The translations under genes were made by a program, and so were the position numbers. Under the pieces are notes generated by a model. The model was not told where the DNA came from and searched no databases. It worked only from the letters and a program-made list of their open reading frames with translations. This document shows positions 33,001 through 45,000 of a stretch of 64,000 bases of DNA, one piece after another; position 1 is the first letter of the stretch, and each line of letters begins with the position of its first letter. This stretch comes from Ophiura sarsii. Its lineage: Eukaryota > Echinodermata > Ophiuroidea > Amphilepidida > Ophiuridae. The stretch spans positions 32,232,971 to 32,296,970 of the forward strand of contig CM069450.1 in assembly GCA_035610835.1 (NCBI GenBank), read 5' to 3'.

Positions 33001-36000
33001 GTTATGTGAAATTCATTACATATTGTTACCCATTCGGCCGAGTGCACCAGATTGGCGTAATTTACTAGAGAGGTAAGCTACCTTGCTAGTACTTATGCCC
33101 TAGCAGCAGCGTAAATTACTAGCGATGTAATTTTGAGAGCAAAACTGGAGAATAGATGAGAATAGTAACTAACGTGGTTAATATATGACTATACCATAGT
33201 CGATTTTATTTGGAAGGATAAAAAAAGAGAACCAGAAGAAAGACAAAAAGAAAAAAGAAAACAAAATCGGACTTCAAAGTAGGCTAGGTTAATATTCATA
33301 TACATTAACATCGTCCCACATAAACAATATGTATTTAGGCCTCAGCACTACAACGAAGTAGCAGATTTCAGATTTTTTTCAACAAAAAAATACACAATCA
33401 AAGGATTGATAATTATCCAGCCAAATATTTGTGCGTTGCCCACTGTAAATGCTTATTTTTAAACAGTTAATTCATCCATTATATTTGAGGCTTTCACCTA
33501 TTTTCACTCTTCAGATGAGGAGCCACCTGTTATTAGCTGTCCATCAACCATGTCTAAAATCACATCTCCGGGACAAAATTCAAGCTTTGTTTCCTGGAAC
33601 ATAGACAAGATGGCAAGCGACAATGACGTGAATCCACCAGATCGTAATGTTACTGTTCAATGCATGCCCTTACCCGGATCTGTATTTCAAATTGGACGCA
33701 CTAATGTTACATGCACTGCCTATGATCACAGTGGAAATTCAGCGACGTGCAGTTTTGAAGTTGAAATGAAAGGTAATGTTGATTAACAAGTCCAATCCAA
33801 ATCCAATTATGTTTAATTGAATATTTACTAAAAGCTAATAAATCATACAAATCTATATTAACAGACAATAAATGGTGAGAATAAATGGGTTTTTTTCGGG
33901 GAGGCATAGTTTGTTTTAGTTTAGTTTTTGTTTTCAAAATAGGCCATTGAAATCAACGTAGAACAATATGATTCACGTTAAAAAGAAATATTACGCGTAT
34001 TGGCAATGATTGGTGACTGCAGGTTCTATTTTTTTTAAACTAAAGGTATGGAACTACCAATTGTTTTCATTTTTATTATTTCAACTGCATTTATCTGTAA
34101 TATACTACGGTAATGTAAATTAATGATTTCGTCATTGGTACTTCTGTTAGGTGCAACCGAAAGTGAAAAGATAATAGCAAGGGTCTTTGACAAAGATAGG
34201 GTAAATAGTTTACTGAGAAAGTAATGGCAATATAATAGAGACTGCATTTAGTTCTGTAAAACTCTTAAGCAAGTTTTCATCGGGGTCTGGAATTTGAAAC
34301 CGTTTTTGCCCATGGTGGAAGCAATGTTGGATCGAGATGCAGACTCGGATATACTTTGGTCGTTATTGATACGCAGACTTTGAAACATCTCATCGTTGCA
34401 TGCCGACATCGTGTTTATTGTGTCATACTCATATCCTTCTGTTTCAGATATGGAAGCACCCGAATTAAAGTGTCCATCTAAGATTGATATGGTAGCCAGC
34501 AATGGAACAAGGACAGCTATGGTGACATGGTCTGCTCCACTGGTCAAGGATAACTCTGGGCTACCTCCGATAAATGTCTGGTGTTCGCGAGATAATGGCA
34601 CCGAGGTACAAATAGGAGGCCGTAGCTACTATTACTATGCCAATGATACCAGTGGAAATATTGGAAACTGCAGTTTCCGTGTAACACTGAATGGTAAGGA
34701 AGTACCACTTGTTGATGTATTTTTAACTACAGCAGCTGTAAATGAAATAAATTATGTAAGTCATTGGCACTCCCGGTGGTGTAGGAGTCGTCAGGAACCA
34801 AATAAATTTGCTTTAAAATGAAGTGACGAATTTTAGAATGTTGTCAACAACGGATGCGCAACCCCAACCAAAGGTTTGACAAATGCAAACAATCCAATCC
34901 GGATATTATTTGCGTTGCGCACTTTAAAGTCTTAATTTTGAACATTTACTTTATTAATTACATTGTGTCTTTTTGTTGTTGTCTATTTACATTATCCAGA
35001 TGAGGAGCCACCTGTTATTAGCTGTCCATCCTCATTGTCAAACATCACTCTGCCGGGACAAAATTCCATCTTTGTTTCCTGGAACATAGACAACATGGCA
35101 AGCGACAATGACGTGAACCCACCAGATCGTGTTGTTACTGTGCAATGTGCGCCCTCGTCTGGATCTCGATTTCAAATCGGACGTACCAATGTCACGTGCA
35201 CTGCTTATGACTACAGTTCAAATTCAGCGACGTGCAGTTTTCAAGTTGTGATAGAAGGTATGTCTATTTAAAATCCAAATATCAGCAATAATAAATGTTA
35301 GACATTTAGACTAACAGACAGGCAGGACAAATCTCATTATATCAGGGAGGGCCTTGTTAGATATTTATGTGTTTGTTTGTTTGGGATTTTTAATATCAAT
35401 TTCTTTCATTTTTAATCTAATTTTTTTATTCTTTAATTAATTAATTTATTCAGTTAAAAGTCAGAAGTATAAACCTTCCGAAAAAGGAGCCATTACTCTG
35501 AGTTTCATGCCAATAAGACAATCGTCATACAACAAGATGGTGGTAATTAGGTTGAATCGCAAACCCCATTTGAACATTCTGGTTTATGTTTATTTAGTAG
35601 GGCATTGTATTCATTTTATTTATTGTAATACAAATATGGCAGACCATATTCATACCTTCAATGCCTTCAATATTAACAGAAATTGGAACAAACATTTCAA
35701 AGTTTTATTAAACTTATTAAGTTGCAACAATAAACAATATTTAATGTTATTTTGATACCTTTTCTCAAAATAAAGAAATACATTACAATTCTGAAAAAAA
35801 TACCTACCACGATTTTCATACCTTTTCTCGAAATAAAGAAATACAAAAGAACTCTGACGTAGAGGGGGATATATTGAAAAACAAAGAAATACATTACAAA
35901 GGTAGGTTTTGACTCATACCTACCTCGATTTTCATACCTTTCTCAAAATAAAGAAATACATTACAATTTTGAAAAAAATAAAGAAATACATAAGCTCCGA

Positions 36001-39000
36001 TTTTTTTCTTCAAAAGATAGGTTTTGATTCATACCTACCACGATTTTCATACCTTTTCTCAAAATAAAGAAATACAAAAGAACTCTGACGGTAGAGGGCG
36101 ATATATTGAAAAACAAAGAAATACATTACAATTCTGAAAAACAAAGAAATACATAAGCTCTGAATTTTATTAACAGGTAGATTTTGACTCATACCTACCA
36201 CGATTTTATACCTTTTCTCAAAATAAAGAAATACATTACAATTCTAAAAAAAATAAAGAAATACATAAGCTCCGAATTTTTTTCAAAAGGTAGGTTTTGA
36301 TTCATACCTACCACGATTTTCATACCTTTTCTCAAAATAAAGAAATACAAAAGAAATCTGACGTAGAGGGCGATATATTGAAAAACAAAGAAATACATTA
36401 CAATTCTGAAAAACAAAGAAATACATAAGCTCTGAATTTTTTTAAAAGGTAGATTTTGACTCATACCTACCACGATTTTATACCTTTTCTCAAAATAAAG
36501 AAATACATTACAATTCTAAAAAAAATAAAGAAATACATAAGCTCCGAATTTTTTTCAAAAGGTAGGTTTTGATTCATACCTACCACGATTTTCATACCTT
36601 TTCTCAAAATAAAGAAATACAAAAGAAATCTGACGTAGAGGGCGATATATTGAAAAACAAAGAAATACATTACAATTCTGAAAAACAAAGAAATACATAA
36701 GCTCCGATTTTTTTTCAAAAGATAGGTTTTGATTCATACCTACCACGATTTTCATACCTTTTCTCAAAATAAAGAAATACAAAAGAACTCTGACGGTAGA
36801 GGGCGATATATTGAAAAACAAAGAAATACATTACAATTCTGAAAAACAAAGAAATACATAAGCTCTGAATTTTTTTAAAGGTAGGTTTTGACTCATACCT
36901 ACCACGATTTTATACCTTTTCTCAAAATAAAGAAATACATTACAATTCTGAAAATATAAATAAATACATAAGCTTCGAATTTTTTTCAAAAGATAGGTTT
37001 TGATTCATACCTACCACGATTTTCATACCTTTTCTCAAAATAAAGAAATACAAAAGAACTCTGACGGTAGAGGGCGATATATTGAAAAACAAAGAAATAC
37101 ATTATAATTCTGAAAAACAAAGAAATACATAAGCTCTGAATTTTTTTAAAGGTAGGTTTTGACTCATACCTACCACGATTTTATACCTTTTCTCAAAATA
37201 AAGAAATACATTACAATTCTGAAAAAATAAAGAAATACATAAGCTTCGAATTTTTTTCAAAAGGTAGGTTTTGATTCATACCTACCACGATTTTCATACC
37301 TTTTATCAAAATAAAGAAATACAAAAGAAATCTGACGTAGAGGGCGATATATTGAAAAACAATGAAATACATTACAATTCTGAAAAATAAAGAAATGCAT
37401 AAGCTTCGATTTGTTTTCAAAAGGTAGGTTTTGATTCATACCTACCACGATTTTCATACCTTTTCTCAAAATAAAGAAATCCAAAAGAACTCTGACGGTA
37501 GAGGGCGATATATTGAAAAACAAAGAAATACATTACAATTCTGAAAGATATAGAAATACATAAGCTCTGATTTTTTTAAAAGGTAGGTTTTGACTCTACC
37601 TACCACGATTTTCATACCTTTACTCAAAATAAAGAAATACATAAGCTCCAATTTTTTTTCAAAAGGTAGGTTTTGATTCATACCTATTTTTTTGATTTTG
37701 ATTCACGATTTTCATACCTTTTCTCAAATAAAGAAATACAAAAGAACTATGACGGTAGAGGGCGATAAAGGGCGGACTAAAAAGGTATGAGGTAGGAAAC
37801 TCAAATCCTACCTTTTTAAACGTCTCCTACTTGTATATCTTGCCATAGTTGTTCCCTGATCTTAACTGCATTTCTGAATTCCTCTAGCCCCAAGCTTTCC
37901 AAAAATGTATACTTTTGCTATGATAGGTTGAAAACTTTTTCTGTTATAGTCATTTTTATAAATCCGGTGAGGCTGATTATTCATGTTGACTGTGAAGCGA
38001 ATAGGAAGAAAGCTGATGATCATTGTCTTGTCCATAATTTATTAGTTATTACAAATAGTTGACAAGTCTGTTGAACCACATACTTAAAGACTACTAAATA
38101 TACTTTAAAATGGGACCAGAATGGTATTTGTAACATTAGGGGATGACTAGTTATGGTAAAAAGAACAAAGCATGGGATTATCCCCATTGAGTTTGTACAG
38201 GCGGCACCCCTTCTGGCGGCACCCCTTCCATCGGCACCCCTTCCGGCATAACCCCTGGCCCCTAAACTTCAAACAGCTGTAGCTCCCCTTCTGTATTAGC
38301 TATACCAATGCCATATTGCAGGCAGATAGCTTGTTATTAGGGCTTTAAAATGATACCAAATTTGTTGAGATAGCTTTTGTGGCTTTAAAAATATTCAAGG
38401 AATATGACAGCATGAGACTAAAAAGTGTAACAGCACCACCCTATTGGGAGGCGAGTTCATAACGCGTGACCTTAGATATTATTTTGCTCAACTCAAACTA
38501 TTATTGTCCGTTGCCAACTTCAAATGCTTAATTGTTGAACAATAACTTAATCATTAATTACATGTGTGGCTTTCACCCATTTACACTCTTCAGATGAGGA
38601 GCTACCTGTTATAGGCTGTCCATCAACTTTGTCGGAAATCACATCTCCCGGACAAAATTCCAGCTTTGTTTCTTGGAGCATAGACAACATGGCAAGCGAC
38701 AATGACGTGAACCCACCTGATCGTGTTGTTACTGTCCAATGCGCGCCCTATTCCGGATCTGTATTTCAAATTGGACGTAGTAGTGTTACGTGTACTGCCT
38801 ATGATCACAGTGGAAATTCAGCGACGTGCAGTTTTAAAGTTGAAATGAAAGGTATGCTAATTTACAAGTCCAATCCAAATATATGTGGTACTAAAAGCTC
38901 ATAAATCTTAGAAATCTAGATTAACGGAAAATCAAAGGTAAGAATAAATGTAATTGTTTCAGGGAGGTTAGTTTGTTTTCGTTAAGCTTTTGTTTTAAAT

Positions 39001-42000
39001 AGACCATAACAATCAATGACGTGAACCCCCAGATCGTGTTGTAACTGTCCATATAATAATCGCCCTCTCTCTATTTCAAATTGGACGTACATGTACTGTT
39101 GTTACCTGTACCGCATGACTACAGTGAAAATTCTTCGAGGTGTAGTTGAAATAATAAAAGGTATGCCTGCACTCAATTAAAAGGGTAATAATGTTTAGTA
39201 ATACAAGCTAACTAATAGTAGACATCTACATGTATATTAACAGATAGGGTCAAATGTGAGAAGTTAGTTATAGAAAGAAAATCGAATTGGCGTGCTCGTT
39301 TTGGTTTTGTTTCTTTCCTCTACTTTTTTCTTTTTTCTAAATAGTATTCGTGTATTTATTAATTTATTCATTGTATATTTGTTTGTTTTGGTTGGAACCT
39401 GGTTGGAACCTGATATGCCTACGGTAAAAAAAAATGATTAAAAGTTATAATGGAGTTTGGAGTTAATCACTTTGGAACAGAAGACAGTAAAATCAGAATT
39501 ATCGTACAAGACGCTTTCATATACTAAAATATATGGAAGAAAAGGAAAACCCCAAGACAGGGGAACTTCTAGTGCGGAAACAAGCAAAGTAAAACAACAT
39601 GAAATAAAACACTATCACATTGATTTGTTTAAAAGTTAAACATGCTGGATATTATATTAAGCGATTACTATATGCACACATTTAATCACTGTAGATTCTG
39701 AATGTTACGTGATGCTCACTGGTAAAGACTACAGAGGTTATAAGTCTACTACTAGGAATGGTTTAACATGCCAGAACTGGATGTCACATTCACCACATAG
39801 CCATGGCGACATTACGCATGATATCTATCCTTACGCTGGTTTGGGAGACCACAACTACTGTCGAAACCCAGTCCTTGGATCAAAGCCCTGGTGTTACACG
39901 ACGGATCCGAGTGATGAGTGGGACTATTGTGATGTTGGCCAACCACAAAAATCGTGCCTTGATGGTATGTGTCATATTTTTCAACAGTCTTTATCTCCAA
40001 TAAAAAAGAATTAGAATTCGGATGGTGAAAATATTAAAAGATTCGAGAATACTGTCAGATCAAAGACGGTTGACCGATGTTTGCGAAAACACTGACGGAA
40101 TGAAATTACTAACTTCTTGTTTTGGCTTTGTTAAATCTTTCGTTGAACATTCCCATAAACATTTGTAAGGTAGGTGTATATAATGCATATTGCAGTTAAG
40201 ACCTCTTTCCGTTTTTATTTTGTAATCCTCCCATTAACCAAATACCTCAAATGTAATTAAAATGTGCCTTGTCAGTTGGGAGGGCGATGATTGAGTCATT
40301 GTTCTTGAGAATGGATAATGCGTCCTTTTCTTCACGAGAGATATTAGCCTCACCTTTACAATATCTGTATTGCAATGCTCAGTATACACAGCAAGCTCCT
40401 GCATAGGTATATCGGTTGGTGTTAGAGCGAGTTGATTCCCTTTCTTAAGATTGACTGTTTCATTTCATTCTGAATGGCAAACGCGAACCAAGGTTGTTTA
40501 TCAAGCGTCATGCCTTGAATTTGTCAAAAATGTTGTTCGTTCAATTTTACTGCGGGATATCTTTCCCATATATTTAACATATTTTAAAAGGTACACACGC
40601 ATATTCAGGCTGATGTTCATATACCCATTGCCGATCTTCTTATTTTCTACCCTCGCTCTCACCAAATACCTCATCTTTTATATTTAAAAATAATAAAATC
40701 CTGGCGTACTAATGTTTTGTCTCGCATTTCTCAAACATTTTGCTGATCATTTTCACTTGTGGAGGGGCATCCTTGTAAACAATTAAAACGTTCACCCAAA
40801 GATTCCTTTTCTTGAAGCAATTATGTACCCAAAGACACATATTATATTTACCGTTCTCTGTATAGAATGCTCTTTGGTTTGTAAATTCCAGTATGTATGG
40901 TTTGTAAGTGCCACCCTACACCTGCTTTTAAATTCACACACCAAGTATCAGGACGTTGACCAATTATGGTTGTTTCATTTCAGTGTGTGTTGATCCACTT
41001 GGTATGGAAAATGGGTGGATACAAGACGATCAGATAACGTCTTCTAGTGAGTGGAGTGCCAATCATGGTGCGACCTACGCTCGATTAAATCGCCTTAATG
41101 GCGACGGTACCACAGGGGCTTGGACTGCAGGTAAAGATGACCCCAACCCATGGATACAGGTGGATCTGGGCGTGTCAATGATTGTGTCAGGAATAGTGTT
41201 ACAAGGAAGGGCAGATTACGATCAGTGGGTAACCAAGTACATGGCCAATTATAGCGATGATGGAATTTCTTGGCTCAGCGCAGAGAGTGATAACACAGAA
41301 GATGGCATGGTAAGGAATGATCCGACTGATTTATCCACCACACCCTATCATGCCAAGATAAATTAACGAACTGGCAACTTTGGAACTTTCTAAGTCATAA
41401 TCTTATCTGGAAACATTATGGGGTAACTAGCATGACTGCGGTAAATAAGGAGTATTGGGCCGATTCAATGCTATTTTAATACCCGTTGAACACCACGCAG
41501 CTATTAGTTTCACCATATTAGACAAACAGATTTTTCAGAAACCTTTCACAACTTTCAAAAGTCTATCTCAAGGATTACTGAACAAAGATAAGTCATGTTT
41601 GTACTTATTGTAATGCATTTCTCATGGTGATTACAAATATGGTGATGGAATTCGATACTTAGACATTTGTTAAACCATTTTTTTTTAAATTTTGGAACTG
41701 TCGTCTGCATGCAGACGACTGCCATGTTAACCTTGCTTTAATGTCATAGGCGATACTTAATTATTGGACATCATTGATCCTGAGAAATTCCATAGTAGTG
41801 GCAGCCGTTATCTGTAACTACAGAAAGTGTTTCTGCATCAGGAACTCATACCTACCAGTAATGACTTCTATTATCATTTGCTCAAGTTTAAATTTGTAAG
41901 GTCACCCAATTTCAAGGATACGAAACAAATGTTTATGATGGGGCACTAAGGCCAACAAATGGTCAAGAACACCTTGAAAGTTATTACCAAAGGTCTATGG

Positions 42001-45000
42001 TAACAATGGCACCAAGGCAAAACCTCACTAAGGCACGGCAATGACCTTGATGGCCTTGGTGAATATTGAGCCAATTCTGTCTCCATCAAATATCTCACAT
42101 CAGCCTCCTTAAAACTTAATTAATTTCCTATTAATAACTCACATTAGATTATGTGTAACAGACCTATTGCTAATGGTTTTATTTTTCATCACAGGTCTTT
42201 ACTGGGAATTTTGACAAAAACACACCAGTCACCGGTTGGTTTGCTTCAAATGTGAGGGCGTCCGTGATACGAATACTCCCTATTGAAAAGTATCGTTCAT
42301 ACCTTAGCCTGAGATTTGAAATACTGGGCTGTAAAGGTATGTTGTTGTCAATGCTTCACTATAAAAGCTTACCATTAGATACATGGGTTTATTTACGGGC
42401 CGACAAATTTCTCGGATCAACCACATTTCCAAACTCTACAAAAATACCGCTCACATTTTGCAATGTGAATTCCATCCAAGGCCCAGACCTCAATAAACTC
42501 CCATAATTTGCCCGTGAATTTGATGCTGGAAATCATTGAAAAGTACAATTAATTAATCCGTACCGTATAATGTGTGACCAAAAAGGATTTCACATATTGT
42601 GTTACCACGGCCACCATCCATAGTATGACTATGGTATTTTGTTTTTTAATCTATGACTTTTGATGAGCGATGTTACCGCATGGTCCGAGACTATCTGACT
42701 TTACAAAAGTGAAGGGTCCGATCATAATCCAACATTCTCATCACCTTCCATCTATCGCCATCACTCGTACACATATATCAATCATGTATGATGACAAGAT
42801 GACATGTTGTAGTTTTTTAGCATGTGTTATTTTATAACTGGAATACTATGTCATAGCGTTATGATTTTGAATGTTCATAATTTGTAGATGTTGAATGGCA
42901 GATGGTATTCAAAACAGTTGCTGGTGTTTCAACTCCGGATCCATATGAACTGTGGATGTCGACTGAAGTCACTCAGTTTGATCCCTATTATTCACCTACC
43001 TGTCAGCATCCTCTACCGAGTAATACCGTAGCGACGCACTGCAAGACCTACAATATCCTGGATTGGAACAACCTTGATATTGAAGAGGTACAATAGAATG
43101 TGCTCTTTAAACTACTGAGTACTTACTGTATTGCTTGCAATCTTATTGGTTTATTACATGGCATTTGCTTTTGAGTAACCATTTCTGAAGCGACAGACGT
43201 TTTATTTAAAACAATTTATCGCTTGATAATTTTCCAGGTTAAGATCAGTTTGTTTGATACTATCGGTATTGAGCTGCTAAATATCAGATTCAATGCGACC
43301 GGATCTACCAGTAACAACTGGATGACTAAAGACCGTGTGATCAGTTCACCATTCGTGGATATTTCAAATTTGACGTTCTTTTCTGTTGAAGGTTTTAGAA
43401 GTGAAAGGTAGGAATAATTCCATAAATTCTTATCAGAAAACAAACAATATTTAACCGTCAATATTGGCTATAAAAAGCGCATTCCGGATTTCTCTGGCCA
43501 TAAAACGATACTGGGGTAATTATTCGAATGACTAGAGAAAACAAACGGACACTAGAATATTTCCTTTCTGCTTACTGCTGTGATTGCTCTCCGATAAACG
43601 GCCGCCAATAACAAATTTACCAAATTGGTACAAATTACAGCATTCCGCTGAACCGTGTCATTTCTTGAATGTGTGAATGCTTGAACACCGAGTTATGTGT
43701 AATACTGGTCAGAATCAATATTCACACAGTAATGGTCTATGGCAGGGGAAATAGGCAGACTTTGGACTGCGCAAAATTGGGGTCAAGACAGTCATTTGGA
43801 AACCGGAAATAGGGCATTTTTGCATTTGTTTCAATCGTTAGATAATTGTTGGTGTGGTGCTCGACCCATTGAGCTATAAGTGATGTTTAATAGCTTAATA
43901 TTCATCGGTATGAAATAAATCTTGATTTGTGCGAGGTGAATAATCGATTCGGAATTAATGGTGGAACAACTATCAATTTTACTGTTTAATCCCGTAGTTT
44001 AATACGAGCATATATCTATTATGGTGCACAAATCAACATGCTCTTTTTTTTTATAACGGTGACTATTAAACATTAATTAACTCAATTCTGCTCTCACATA
44101 TTGACATCACATTATCTAAAACTGCAGTGATGGCAATTTATTAGAAAGACGATTTTATATGGCGCCTGCGCATAGAGGTTGTGAAAAGGATGATGGTTGG
44201 TTGGTAATGCAAACCAAGCGTGGCGTATGTGACTGGGAACAGAAGCACAGCCAATTACCGGTATTCCTCTACAGCAAATTATCCACAAGTGTCAATTGGA
44301 ATAATGACGTGAACGCTGGTAAGTGAAAGTAGATATAACACTTTTAACCAAAATTATAAGCACGACGTCCTATCTTGGAATTATGATTAGCATCGTGATT
44401 TAGTATACTGCTTTATATTATATATATCATCTTGTATATAAAGGGTTCAACAAAAGAAAGTATACCACTTTGTTTATGTCATTTTGAGTAACATTCAATT
44501 TTGTTTTACCAAACAGGCTAGATAGGCATTTAGATGAATCTTTTAGGCATAATTTGATACCAAATGTGCCCCCTAACAACAAAGATAAACAATGATTAGC
44601 ACCATTTAAAGAAAAATATCCCATTTTCAAAAGTCGCATTTCCAATACACAGCACGGGAAGAAAGGACCAATTGGTGTCTCTCGGGGTGTGTGTATTATT
44701 AGCCAGGATTGACGGTGCTATCGATCGCACAGTACAAATGCGTTGGGTCTTACGACATTGTGTGTGTTAACAATTGGTCCTTTTTTCTCGTGCTGTGTAT
44801 TGAAAATGCGACTTTTGAACATGGGATATTTTTCTTTAAATGGTGCTTCATGGTTTATCTTTGTTGTAAGGGGGCAAATTTTGTATCAAATTATGCCTAA
44901 AAGATTCATCTAAATGCCTATCTAGCCTGTTTGGTCAAAAAAAAAAGAATGTTACTCAAAATGACATAAACAAAGTGGTATACTTTCTTTTGTTGAACCC

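Noticed and set aside
35697..37681. Several minus-strand ORFs with MYFFVFQYIALY-type hydrophobic peptides
   Set aside because: Frames of the intronic satellite; the start, stop and frame follow the repeat unit and not a gene.
39812..40003. ORFs on the other frames and strand over the kringle exon
   Set aside because: Shadows of the kringle reading frame.
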